A stretch of 64,000 nt of DNA from Spongilla lacustris (lineage: Eukaryota; Porifera; Demospongiae; Spongillida; Spongillidae). The stretch is taken from the NCBI GenBank assembly GCA_949361645.1, contig OX442421.1, forward strand, positions 832,501-896,500, written 5' to 3'. Of this stretch, positions 46,958-59,574 are shown one piece after another. The notes below the pieces were generated by a model. The model had not been told where the DNA came from. It saw nothing but the letters and a program-made list of their open reading frames with translations, and did no database searches. The translations under genes were made by a program, and so were the position numbers. The first letter of the stretch is position 1. The number at the start of each line of letters is the position of its first letter.

Positions 46958-47563
46958 CTAGCTGAAGGTTACTATACATGTATTAAAAGTTCTAATGTAT
47001 TTCTTTTTTTTTTTGTTAATATGGCCCAAGATCTGTGCCATCCGCCTTTTCTCTTCTTCAATCGATATTTCAGCACTACCTGTCTTCGATGTTTCTTCGC
47101 TGTCTGAGTATAGCTGAGGAGATAAGGGAATATGAGAATTAACCTTGGTGCTGTGCCAAGCTGTATTTTGGACGCCTGTTTGGAAAGGAGTGTCTGTTTG
47201 AGTGTTTTTTTCGTTTATTGTTTGTATGCATATGTCTGTCCATTTGCTAACTCTCTTGTATTTTTTATTCGGTGTGAGTATGGTGTCATTTGGATCCATG
47301 TATATTTCAGGCCAGTTTTTATAGCGTACGTGACGCGTCTGACATGCCTTGTTTCTGGCAGTTTCTTTGCTGATTAGGATATTAGCGTGTTCTGGCAATG
47401 GTCTAGTGGGACGCCACACACATTTAAGTCTAATATATACAGCACAGGTTGGACGGTTAATGGGTTTATCGTGTTCTTCAAGGGGTTGGAAAGGCTTTTT
47501 TTGTCTAAAGCGTAAGTTTAACGCATTTTCTTTGTACATGTATAAGTATCGGGTTTCTTTCAC
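46958..47563 (-). CDS. Hypothetical 201-residue frame
   Basis: An uninterrupted minus-strand frame in ordinary-complexity sequence, so its length is notable here. It is basic and polar (Lys, Arg, Asn and Thr rich) with a low-complexity acidic segment (SDSEETSKTGS) and a lysine run near the C-terminus. No transmembrane segment and no recognised domain. It may be a fragment of a retroelement open frame or a chance frame. No supporting splice or promoter signals. Confidence 0.3.
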   Translation of the reverse strand: MKETRYLYMYKENALNLRFRQKKPFQPLEEHDKPINRPTCAVYIRLKCVWRPTRPLPEHANILISKETARNKACQTRHVRYKNWPEIYMDPNDTILTPNKKYKRVSKWTDICIQTINEKNTQTDTPFQTGVQNTAWHSTKVNSHIPLSPQLYSDSEETSKTGSAEISIEEEKRRMAQILGHINKKKKKYIRTFNTCIVTFS

Positions 47564-48039
47564 GGCACATGCGGTCGTCTGTGCGGTTTAGACATTATTT
47601 TTTGCGGTTTAGATATTATAAAGGTACAACACATAGCATAGCATGCGTGAGCACATAGGTAGAAAAAATACCAGTTCATTTTCTTCTTTCTGATCAATTT
47701 CCATTCTCCTCCTTGGATTCACTGTTCTTTTACTCCCAAATGCGCGACCGGTTTCGGAGTACGATTACTCCTTCTTCAGGCGGAGTGGTAAAGAAATGAA
47801 ATGAAGTGAGCACGTGTTCGGAAAGGTCTGGGTCTTTCGGAAGGTCTGGGTCTCGGAAAGGTCTGGGTACTCTTTGAGAAGTCTGGGTCTGGGTTTCAGC
47901 GTAGTCTAGGTTACCGCAAAAGACTCACGTGATTTTAGCGTATAGATTTTGAGGATAGTTTGTAGGGACTCTGCAAATGTCGTAGTAGTTGGGACGTTGG
48001 GTGAGTTTCGGGAACGGGCGTGGTGTTTGTTTTTGTAGT
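47564..48039. other. No gene seen; small hairpin and GGTCTGGGT repeats
   Basis: GGAGTACGATTACTCC at about 47,756-47,771 forms a hairpin within CGACCGGTTTCGGAG...CCTTCTTCAGG. Four or so AAGGTCTGGGT-type units follow at 47,820-47,895. Confidence 0.5.
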
Positions 48040-48044
48040 TTAGC

Positions 48045-51000
48045 CACACACCCACAATCCCTATGCACTCCACACATGTACACACCCACAATCCCGACAC
48101 TTCACACATGTACACACCCACAATCCCTAGTCACTCCACACAACTACACACCCACAATCCCTATACACTCCACACATGTACACACCCACAATCCCTATAC
48201 ACTCCACACATGTACACACCCACAATCCCTATGCACTCCACACATGTACACACCCACAATCCCTAGACACTTCACACATGTACACACCCACAATCCCTAG
48301 ACACTTCACACATGCACACACCCAGAATCCCCATATACCCTCCACACATGTACACACCTGCAATCCCTAGGCACTCCACACATGTGCACACCCACAATCC
48401 CTATACACTCCACACATGTACACACCCACAATCCCTATACACTCCACACATGTACACACCCACAATCCCTATTCACTCCACTCATGTACACACCTGCAAT
48501 CCCTATGCACTCCACACATGTACACACCCACAATCCCTAGGCACTCCACACATGTACACACCCACAATCCCTAGGCACTCCACACATCTACACACCCACA
48601 ATCCCTAGGCACTCCACACATGTACACACCCACAACCCACACATCTCACATCTACACACCCACAATCCCTAGGCACTCCACACATGTACATGTACACACC
48701 CACAATCCCTAGGCACTCCACACATCTACACACCCACAATCCCTAGGCACTCCATGCATGTACACACCCACAATCCCTATGCACTCCACACATGTACATG
48801 TACACACCCACAACCCCTAGGCACTCCACACATGTACACACCCACAACCCACCCATGTACACACCCACAATCCCTAGGCACTCCACACACAATCCCTATA
48901 CACTCCACACATGTACATACCCACAATCCCTAGGCACTCCACACATCTACACACCCACAATCCCTAGGCACTCCACACATCTACACACCCACAATCCCTA
49001 TGCACTCCACACATGTACATGTACATACCCACAATCCCTAGGCACTCCACGCATGTACACACCCACAATCCCTATGCACTCCACACATGTGCACACCCGC
49101 AATCCCTAGGCACTCCACACAACTACACACCCACAATCCCTATACACTCCACACATGTACACACCCACAATCCCTATACACTCCACACATGTACACACCC
49201 ACAATCCCTATGCACTCCACACATGTACACACCCACAATCCCTAGACACTCCACACATGTACACACCCACAATCCCTAGACACTTCACACATGTACACAC
49301 CCACAATCCCTAGACACTTCACACATGCACACACCCAGAATCCCATATACCCTCCACACATGTACACACCCACAATCCCTAGACACTTCACACATGTAGA
49401 CACCCACAATCCCTAGACACTTCACACATGCACACACCCACAATCCCTATACACTCCACACATGTACATGTATGTACACACCCACAATCCCTATACACTC
49501 CACACATGTACACACCCACAATCCTTAGGCACTCCACACATGTACACACCCACAATCCCTAGACACTTCACACATGCACACACCCACAATCCCTATACAC
49601 TCCACACATGTACACACCTGCAATCCCTAGGCCCTCCACACATGTACACACCCACAATCCCTATGCACACCACACATGTACACACCCACAATCCTAAGGC
49701 ACTCCACACATGTACACACCCACAATCCCTATACACTCCACACATGTACACACCCACAATCCCTATACACTCCACACATGTACACACCCACAATCCCTAT
49801 ACCCTCCACACATGTACACACCTGCAATCCCTAGGTCCTCCACACATGTACACACTCACAATCCCTAGGCACTCCACACATGTACATACCCACAATCCCT
49901 AGGCACTCCACGCATGTACACACCCACAATCCCTATGCACTCCACACATGTACACACCCACAACCCACCCATGTACACACCCACAATCCCTAGGCACTCC
50001 ACACATGTACACACCCACAATCCCTAGGCACTCCACACATGTACACACCCACAATCCCTAGGCACTCCACACATGTACACACCCACAATCCCTAGGCACT
50101 CCACACACAATCCCTATACACTCCACACATGTACACACCCACAATCCCTAGGCACTCCACACATCTACACACCCACAATCCCTAGGCACTCCACACATGT
50201 ACATGTACACACCCACAGTCCCTAGGCACTCCACACATCTACACACCCACAATCCCTATGCACTCCACACATGTACATACCCACAATCCCTAGGCACTCC
50301 ACGCATGTACACACCCACAATCCCTATGCACTCCACGCATGTACACACCCGCAATCCCTAGGCACTCCACACAACTAGACACCCACAATCCCTATACACT
50401 CCACACATGTACACACCCACAATCCCTATACACTCCACACATGTACACACCCACAATCCCTATGCACTCCACACATGTACACACCCACAATTCCTAGACA
50501 CTCCACACAACTACACACCCACAATCCCTATACACTCCACACATATACACACCCACAATCCCTATACACTCCACACATGTATACACCCACAATCCCTATA
50601 CACTCCACACATGTACACACCCACAATCCCTATACCCTCCACACATGTACACACCCACAATCCCTATGCACTCCACACATGTACACACCCACAATCCCTA
50701 TACACTCCACACATGTACACACCCACAATCCTTAGGCACTCCACACATGTACACACCCACAATCCCTATACACTCCACACATGTACACACCCACAATCCC
50801 TATACACTCCACACATGTACACACCCACAATCCTTAGGCACTCCACACATGTACACACCCACAATCCCTATGCACTCCACACATGTACACACCCACAATC
50901 CCTAGGCACTCCACACATCTACATACCCACAATCCCTAGGCACTCCACACATGTACACACCCACAACCCACACATCTCACATCTACACACCCACAATCCC

Positions 51001-52945
51001 TAGGCACTCCACACATGTACATGTACACACCCACAATCCCTAGGCACTCCACACATCTACACACCCACAATCCCTATGCACTCCACACATGTACATACCC
51101 ACAATCCCTAGGCACTCCACGCATGTACACACGCACAATCCCTATGCACTCCACACATGTACCACAACCCCTAGGCACTCCACACATGTACACACCCACA
51201 ACCCACCCATGTACACACCCACAATCCCTAGGCACTCCACACATGTACACACCCACAATCCCTAGGCACTCCACACACAATCCCTATACACTCCACACAT
51301 GTACATACCCACAATCCCTAGGCACTCCACACATCTACACACCCACAATCCCTAGGCACTCCACATATCTACACACCCACAATCCCTAGGCACTCCACAC
51401 ATGTACATGTACACACCCACAGTCCCTAGGCACTCCACACATCTACACACCCACAATCCCTATGCACTCCACACATGTACATAGGCACTCCACGCATGTA
51501 CACACCCACAATCCCTATGCACTCCACACATGTACACACCCGCAATCCCTAGGCACTTCACACAACTACACACCCACAATCCCTATACACTCCACACATG
51601 TACACACCCACAATCCCTATACACTCCACACATGTACACACCCACAATCCCTATGCACTCCACACATGTACACACCCACAATCCCTAGACACTCCACACA
51701 ACTACACACCCACAATCCCTATACACTCCACACATGTACACACCCACAATCCCTATACACTCCACACATGTACACACCCACAATCCCTATGCACTCCACA
51801 CATGTACACACCCACAATCCCTAGACACTTCACACATGTACACACCCACAATCCCTAGACACTTCACACATGCACACACCCAGAATCCCCATATACCCTC
51901 CACATATGTACACACCTGCAATCCCTAGGCCCTCCACACATGTACACACCCACAATCCCTATACACTCCACACATGTACCCACCCACAATCCCTAACACT
52001 CCACACATGTACACACCCACAATCCCTATTCACTCCACACATGTACACACCCACAATCCCTATGCACACCACACATGTACACACCCACAATCCCTAGGCA
52101 CTCCACACATCTACACACCCACAATCCTAGGCACTCCACACATCTACACACCCACAATCCCTAGACACCGCACATGTACGCACTCACAATCCCTAGACAC
52201 TTCACACATGTACACACCCACAATCCCTAGACACTTCACACATGCACACACCCAGAATCCCCATATACCCTCCACATATGTACACACCTGCAATCCCTAG
52301 GCCCTCCACACATGTACACACCCACAATCCCTATACACTCCACACATGTACCCACCCACAATCCCTAACACTCCACACATGTACACACCCACAATCCCTA
52401 TTCACTCCACACATGTACACACCCACAATCCCTATGCACACCACACATGTACACACCCACAATCCCTAGGCACTCCACACATCTACACACCCACAATCCT
52501 AGGCACTCCACACATCTACACACCCACAATCCCTAGACACCGCACATGTACGCACTCACAATCCCTAGGCACTCCACACATGTACACACCCACAATCCCT
52601 ATACACTCCACACATGTACACACCCACAATCCCTATACACTCCACACATGTACATACCCACAACCCATGCATCTACATACCCACAATCCCTATGCACTCC
52701 ACTCATGTACACACCCACAATCCCTAGGCACTCCACACATCTACACACCCACAATCCCTAGGCACAGCACTCCACACATGTACACACCCACAATCACTAG
52801 GCACTCCACACATGTACACACCCTCCCTATGCACTCCACACAACTGCACACCCACCATCCACACATGTACACACCTACAATCCCTAGGCACTCCACACAT
52901 GTACACACCCACAATCCCTAGGCACTCCACATCTGTACCCACCTC
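48045..52945. repeat. 34-bp minisatellite, expanded allele, about 140 copies
   Basis: Unit of 34 bp: CACTCCACACATGTACACAC followed by CCACAATCCCTAGG, with variants CTATACACTCC, CATCTACACACC and single-unit losses. Longer blocks are themselves repeated; a stretch with GCACACACCCAGAATCCCC and ACATATGTACACACCTGC occurs at about 51,870 and again at about 52,242 (372 bp apart). The frames rich in THVHTHNP are artefacts of a period that is not a multiple of three. Confidence 0.98.
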
Positions 52946-53074
52946 TACACAACAGGGTGTTCATAAAGACGGCATATTTGGAGAGATTAGGCTGTAAGAT
53001 GTAGTTTTGATCGCGATGAGAATACTGAATAAGTAATGGCACACACAGCACACACATGTACACACCCACAACCC

Positions 53075-53345
53075 ACCCATAATCCCTTGCATAATCTTCA
53101 ACACAAAATTGTTCTCGTTATATTGATCTATCTGATATTTCATACACCAATAGCGTGTCCAGAAGTGGGTGTTGCCGTCACATGAGCCACAGTCTTGAAT
53201 TGTTAATACAATCCAAGTATGTTGACCTATGACTTGTACACTTGATATCACTTTGGACAAGTCTATGTGCTGTGACCGCCCCTGAGAAAGGCGTGACCGG
53301 AAGTGGGCGTTACCTTTACGTGAGTCGCAGTGTTCCACAGTTCCT
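53075..53345. repeat. 143-bp satellite, unexpanded remnant (copy B)
   Basis: About two diverged units corresponding to the 8-kb array of copy A. The second keeps GTGACCGGAAGTGGGCG but has TTTACGTGAGTC in place of the CACGTG; the first has GTCCAGAAGTGGGTG and CACATGAGCC. Confidence 0.85.
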
Positions 53346-53809
53346 GATGTCTCTCATGAATGCTTGGTACTTTATTAGCAGTATCGGACATCAAGAAGAA
53401 ATTTTCACACTCTTCCTTCGTTCCACCTCCTTCCCAGCCTTTTTCCTCCAGTTAACAGACGTTTAGTTTGTACACACGCCTTTTTTATGACGTGCATATT
53501 TGCTCGAACAGTATGGCTGTCAATTGACTTGAATTGGAAAAGGGATGATGGTTGCACGCGCGCTTCGCACAAGTGATCGTGAGGATCTGTTCGACATGCA
53601 CCTGGATTACCAAGTTGTGTTTGTAACAAATTGTATTGCTGATATTAGATTGTTCGTACATGTAAATATATCGGGGGCGGGGCAGGTAAACATCTCAAGA
53701 CATGACTCTCTGCATGACTTGAACCACCGTTATATAATTGTACATTTATCATGTACATGCATCGTTAAATAACCCGGCGGGAATTTTTAATACCTCGAGT
53801 GTCGACCGG

Positions 53810-53995
53810 TGTCACAGGCATGTGGGTCCCCCCCCATTTTGGGTCCGGGGGGACCCATATGCCTAGGCAACTGGGTCCCCCCCGGACCCAGTTGCCTAGG
53901 CATCTGAGTCCCCCCGGACCGAGATGCCTAGATGTTCAAAATTAATTATCCCGGACCCAAATGCCTAGGCAGCCTGGTCCCCCCCGGACCCAGCT
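53810..53995 (+). repeat. Left TIR of the Ginger1-type element
   Basis: Contains at least three TGCCTAGGCA palindromes (about 53,861, 53,894 and 53,962) plus a degenerate one (53,926), alternating with GGGTCCGG...CCGGACCC palindromes at roughly 30-35-bp spacing. Such an array is a plausible set of transposase-binding sites. Confidence 0.85.
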
Positions 53996-55903
53996 GCCTG
54001 TCAACAAAAACTATATTTATATAAATACTGAACAGAGAAGGCATATATGCTTTGTGACAGATATAGTATTACCTGAGCGCATGCGCAGAAGAAAGTATCC
54101 TAGCAACTTGAGCACGTGTCTTAAAAATGCATCGCGATCGACAGGTCACCTGCGACGAAAACCTGTACAACGTCCAGAACTATCTAATGGATGGCTCATA
54201 TCCTTCCAGTGCTACAGAGGATTTGAAGCGCCTGATTCGCAAAAGGTCTAAGGATTTTGTTATCCGCGAAAGGGTGATGCTGTACAAAAAAAAGAAGCTA
54301 GATTGCGAGAAGATTGTGTTGTTGGACATTACAGATAGAAGGAGAGCCTTTGATGAATGCCATGCTTCGGCAAGTGGTGGGCACCAAGGAAGAGACCGTA
54401 CGGAGGGGAAAATGAAAACCTATTACTGGCCAAATATGTCGATCGATATTCGCCGATGGGTTAGTTCATTTATAAGGCTTATTAATGTACGCGATTATCC
54501 TTATTGCTGATTTTTTTTTAAAATGTAATTCTCGGTGGCAGATATCAGAATGTGATTCTTGCCAAAGAACAAACCCATCAATTAAAAGCCCTAGTTTGGA
54601 TTTGCAGCCAATTCCTGTGACTGGGTTATGGAACTTATGGTTGATATCATAGGACCACTACACCTAACAACGTGTGGAAACCGCTACATTGCTGTAGCAA
54701 CTGACTATTTCTCAAAGTGGCCTGAAGCATGTGCATTGCCAAACAAGAATGCCACCAGTGTTGCAAATTTTTTGTACTCCTTGTACTGCCGCTATGGGGC
54801 TGGTGATATTATTACTGACCAAGGATGGGAATTCGTTAGCCAGGTACAAATTCAAACAAATACATATATTCATGCCTGGATATTTTCAATGACATGTAGA
54901 TTGTTGATGTTCTATGCAAAACATTCAAAATGGACCACAGGATTACATCAGCATATCATCCACAATCCAATGGGTTATGTGAAAGGATGAATCAGACTAT
55001 AATCCGGTTAGATAATATCTTTGCACAGTCATAACTACTATTCATCTTATACACATGCATGTACCACAGATCATTGCAGAAAGTTGTTGATGACCAATGT
55101 GATAAATGGGATCAGGCTTTAGAATCTGTCTTATTTGCAATTCGTACATCAGTCCAGGCGTCTAGCAAATATTCACCTTATGAAGTTGCATTTGGAAGAA
55201 AAGTCACCTTTCCTCTTGAACATGTAATGCAAGTTCACAGGACTGTATCCAGCTTGAATGAGATTGCTCTTGAAGCATTGTACAAGCAACTACAAGAAAA
55301 CAGGGCTAAGTTGACAATAAAGGTAAAAGTTTTTATTTGCATTTCTGACTAATTGTATACACATTTAATCATGGCAGGCTAAAGAAAACATCACAATTGC
55401 ACAGACGAAACTAGTTGTTTTGCATAGGAAACGTCATGCAGCCGGGAAGACAGCATTCACTATAAAAGTTGGGGATCTTGTACTTTTAAGAAACAGGAGG
55501 CAGGCTGGCAGAAAAGGAAATAAGTTAGATAGAAGATATCTGGGGCCATATACGGTTGAAACAATATCAACCAAGGGACAGGTATTTTTTTTTTCCATAA
55601 GCCATAAGATATTGTTCTCTACATATAAAGGTGACCCTTAAAAATAAGAAAGGATGTATTCTTAAAGTGAAGCAATCAATCAGAAACATCAAGATATACA
55701 AAGCTACTGCATCCAATTCCAGCTCCATGGACCCAGAAAGTAAACTGATATCCATATTACATAATGAAGCAACAAAGTTTACTAATGCATGTGGGGTAAT
55801 TGGTTCTACCCTAAGCATGAAAATATAGACATAAACAATGTGTGTTTCCCTAGTTGATTTGGCAGCCAGAAATCATTACATCTCTTTCCTTTTCCCTGTA
55901 CAG

Positions 55904-56400
55904 GGATTTCTGCTTTGACAGATGGTATGGAAGCAGACAAGGGAGGCCCCACTGGTGATACAGGAAGTTCTGATTTGGCAGATGGTATGGAAATAGACAA
56001 GTGAGGGTCCACAGTTGATAAAAGATGTTCTGATTTGACAGATGGTATGGAAGTAGAAAAGGGAAAAGGAGGCCCCACTGGTGATACAGGAAGTTCTGAT
56101 TTGGCAGATGGTATGGAAATAGTCAAGTGAGGGTCCACAGTTGATAAAAGATGTTCTGATTTGACAGATGGTATGGAAGTAGAAAAGGGAAAAGGAGGCC
56201 CCACTGGTGATACAGGAAGTTCTGATTTGGCAGATGGTATGGAAATAGACAAGTGAGGGTCCACAGGTGATACAAGAAGTTCTAAATTGACAGATGGTTT
56301 GGAAGTAGAAAAGGGAAAAGGAGGCTCCACAGGTGATACAAGAAGTTCTGATTTGACAGATGGTAATGAAGCAGAAAAGGGAAAAGCAAGCTCCACAGGA
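55904..56400 (+). repeat. Coding minisatellite linker in the transposase gene
   Basis: Tandem units of about 60 bp, pairing into a roughly 120-bp higher unit, encode TDGMEVEKGKGGPTGDTGSS-like repeats between the integrase and OTU domains. The length changes keep the frame. An AAGTGAGGG variant introduces the same TGA stop in three units, where the sister unit has AAGGGAGGC. Confidence 0.85.
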
Positions 56401-56523
56401 CGTTCTGGTTCTCACAAGGAAAAAGGTGGATGCTCTTACCACACTACTGAGTCTCAAGATCTAAGTTAGTATTTTTAAAAATAAATATATGGTACATGTA
56501 TAATGTATATGCAATTGTAAAAG

Positions 56524-57160
56524 GGAAAGAGCTGTGCTCACCTACATTGTACCAGCTGACGAATGAGCCTCATAGTGGCAATGAGACTGAAAGACGTACC
56601 ATTATGCTGCAAAACATTGAACATTATGGCCTGAAACTACGATGCAATGTCCTTGGAGATGGAATCTTTCTTTTTTCTGCTGTTTGTGACCAACTGGTTC
56701 GGTTGAAAATCACACGAAAACGACACAATGTATTACGGAAGGAAGTGGTTGAGTTCATGGCCCATAATCCTTACACTGTAAGTTAACTTCTTGCTGTGTA
56801 CAAATAAGTTCATATCATTGCCTATTTAAACGACTGTAGTTAGATGGAACACATTTGTCACATTTCATTACTACATCATCATGGAAAGACTACTTAACTG
56901 AAATGTCACAGCCTGGGACGTGGGGAAATCACCTTGAGCTGCAAGTTGTTGCTTCAATGATGCGTGTTGTTATATGTGTCATTACTGACACTAGCAATCC
57001 AGACAGATGTATTATTTGGTTGTATCCAGATGAGTCTAGTGATGGACCTATTTTATTGCTTGGATGTCAAATGGGGCACCATTATTTCAGTCTAGCACCT
57101 ATTGATCTACAGAGCACAGTTATGAAGGCTCCGTGTAGAAATAGCACTCAGAGCTTAGGT
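56524..57160 (+). pseudogene. OTU-like cysteine protease domain, catalytic Cys absent
   Basis: Exon 56,524-56,777 contains NVLGDGIFLF where OTU proteases have a GDGNCLF-type motif. The next exon (from 56,840) has the conserved WGNHLELQVV helix and ends with the GHHYFSL histidine motif. Asp and His are kept; the nucleophile position reads Phe. OTU enzymes normally cleave ubiquitin chains; this copy should be inactive. Part of the transposase gene at 54,127-59,381. Confidence 0.8.
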
Positions 57161-57261
57161 AATAATTCAGGTATGAGTGTAATTTAATGTACAAGTATAG
57201 TGAGAGCATCATTAGATGGATACAAATTAAATATGACACACAAATGTTTTGTATCTTATTC

Positions 57262-58103
57262 AGATATTATGATAAAGGATACTCAAGGACAACATTGTGT
57301 TACAACAAATGAGTTTAAAGATGTATTGCAGGGATCTCAAATAGGAGATGGAGTTAAGCAATACTGTTTAACACTACAGTTACTTGAGGTAATCAACTAT
57401 TTCTTCCATGTGCTTGAGAGTAGCCATTCAGCAGTATGCTAAATAGTGTATTATAGCTGCATCATCATACTTCTTTTAAATAGCAGGCCATGGCTTTTGG
57501 AAGCCAGATAAAGTGCCTTAGTTCGTTTGTCTTCACAATGTTGTCAAGAGATAAATACACATCGCCCGCCATTCAAGGTACATGCAGATAAAAGTCACTT
57601 AAACTGAAATCTTCTGTGTGAAATTGTGTGCAGAACGAAGGAATGTTTGATTTCAAGTATGTCTTTATGCCCTGCCATATCCCTGGACACTGGTTTCTTG
57701 TGGTAATTATAGTATAACATTCAAATTTGATGTTATAGCTTCATATTCATATATACATATAGGTGATTGATATATCAAAGCAGTCAGTCTCTGTGTATGA
57801 TTCATTTTATGATTCATTTTATGACACCATTCAAGGGAATGCTACAGCTCTTATAAGGTGCAGTCATATACAATGATTTTAATGTAATAATAATTATGTA
57901 TATTAAAGCAATTTTATAAGGCAAGTGTATTTCAATCAATACTCTGATAGTGTGGATATGGTGAAATGGCGATTTGAAAAGTTCACCGTAAGCTGTGTAT
58001 TTTTTTGTTCAATTAATGTGTATTTTGTGGCTAATGTTAGGACCCAAAACTGCAACAGAGGGGTTCCAGAGGGGTTCCTCAGACTGGAGTTTTTGTTTGC
58101 AAG
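57262..58103 (+). pseudogene. Ulp1/C48-like domain, catalytic Asp-Cys lost
   Basis: Short exons carry MPCHIPGHWFLV (His-Trp motif, about 57,660-57,701), then VIDISKQSVSVYDS (catalytic Asp, 57,762-57,807) and TGVFVC (about 58,083-58,100). Family members read DCGVF there; here a Gln-Thr stands instead. An 11-bp tandem duplication (AGAGGGGTTCC twice, about 58,057-58,078) lies immediately before. Introns are 50-62 bp with GT-AG borders. Confidence 0.7.
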
Positions 58104-58301
58104 GTACTGTATAACTAACTGCATGTACATAGAACATGTAACTGAATTAGTTTCAATTTTAGTTTGCAGACTGCATAGCAAATAATCAAGCACTGTCTTT
58201 TCCGAAAACTTGATTAGCATTATTAATTAATGCAAGCTTACAGACATCAAGCGCAGCAATTAGCTGAAACACTCGTTGAAAGGTGATTATAGTAGTAACT
58301 T

Positions 58302-59381
58302 ATGCTGACCCTGCAATTATATTGCCTCTTATGTGTATTTAGTTCCTCTGTAAGCAGCAGTATAGTTTTGGAAGATTGCAAAGATAGTCTGTCACAAGAC
58401 ATAAAAGTTCATCTTGAAAAGGTAAAGCAAGAAATGATTGCATCATATATGAGCAATACCAGATTGCTTTCTTCTAACCAGACTGTGTTTGCACCAAAAA
58501 GGGTACACTGTAGTCTAGTGATGAGCTAGCTGGAGGTAGTGTAAATCAAGTGTAAGTGCTGAAGAATAAAATTGTACATACACCTCAGATGGTTGCTATA
58601 GTTACAAAGACCTGCTTCCAAAGTTTCAATCAAAACCTATCTTGGATGTTAGCCCTATTGAACCTCTGCCTCTTATGTGTACTTATGAGAAAGGAGCAAA
58701 GAAACTTAAATTATGGAAGAAGCCCATTCCTTTGTATGTGGATAGGTAAATGTACTAATTTGTCCCCTTGTACTTATTCATGAAACAATCCAAATATTTC
58801 CCAGTGAAAATAACTTTTCTTTTGATGCACTGGTCAACATTTGCCATGAGAGTGAGGTTAGCTGTTAACAATTAGGTGTTTGATGTATATATTACCATTG
58901 CAACTTTTTTTTTAAAGGCCCATCTTCGAAAGATTTGCAAGAGTACAGTGGCATAATTCTTTAAATCAGTCTACATCAGGTTGAGTGAGGAGAAGATTTC
59001 TAAGGCTTTTCCACTTGTCTGTCAGCATATTAAGTCACCTGACTACAGAAGCTTAAGGCACATCCTACATGTGTGGCCTATCAAGGATATTGATGTGGTA
59101 TGTTGATGTAGAAAACAAAATTGTACAACTAAAATATGATCAATTTTAGGTTGAAGCAGTGAAGCACTTTATGTATGGAATCAGCATTGATGAAGGCAAC
59201 AAAGGGATACAAGCATTGACCTTAGCCTATCCAGAAGTATGCCGGTTTATGTTATTATTCAAATGTTATCAGCACTATTCCTTTATTTCTATAGCTGATG
59301 GCTGCATTAATAAAATTCCTGCATGCTGAGATGAGCTATGAAGAAACAGTTGTGTATTACTTGAGCCACATATTGTCATGA
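58302..59381 (+). pseudogene. C-terminal part of the Ginger1-type gene
   Basis: At least four further open blocks with splice-like borders follow the Ulp1-like domain. One at about 58,578-58,744 reads SDGCYSYKDLL...KKPIPLYVDR, and the final one ends SYEETVVYYLSHILS before TGA. I do not recognise a domain here. It could be a family-specific tail. Confidence 0.5.
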
Positions 59382-59574
59382 CCCATTGTCTGCAAGGCAC
59401 ATACATACATATATATATATATTGTATGGCGATCGTTTTTTTGTATGTTGCGTTACAAGTGTATAACGGCTGACAGACGCTGGCTTACCGTTAAGAAAGA
59501 AGCATCAAATGTGTCTATCGTATCAATTAAAACCTGGTCGGTATCGGTGAATAAATAAAATGCATCAGGAAACT

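Larger units (their letters stand above)
54127..59381 (+). pseudogene. Ginger1 transposase gene (integrase-OTU-Ulp1), broken
   Basis: Exons, with canonical splice borders: 54,127-54,459; 54,542-54,843; 54,900-55,006; 55,070-55,322; 55,378-55,581; 55,631 to about 55,796; 55,904 to about 56,464; OTU, Ulp1 and tail exons; last exon about 59,296-59,381 ending TGA. Introns are 49-108 bp. Integrase: an HHCC zinc finger spans exons 1-2 (GGHQGRD, CDSCQ), DDE residues lie in VDIIGP, TDQGWEF and GLCERMN, and GPYTVE is the GPY/F motif. Breaks: an apparent one-base deletion in exon 2 (about 54,622-54,632) and in-frame TGAs in the linker repeat. The OTU and Ulp1-like domains both lack the expected catalytic cysteine. 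The gene is not functional as read. Confidence 0.88.

Noticed and set aside
47745..47785. Penelope- or LTR-like terminal motif (CGGTTTCGGAG...CTTCTTCAGG)
   Set aside because: The hairpin and motif are suggestive, but no reverse transcriptase or paired terminal copy was found nearby.
48045..52945. Many THVHTHNP-type frames of 60-200 codons
   Set aside because: Products of the 34-bp period in a non-coding minisatellite. Frames shift whenever a unit varies in length.
48045..52945. CRISPR-like array of repeats
   Set aside because: Units are contiguous with no unique spacers, no cas genes are present and the sequence is eukaryotic. It is a minisatellite.
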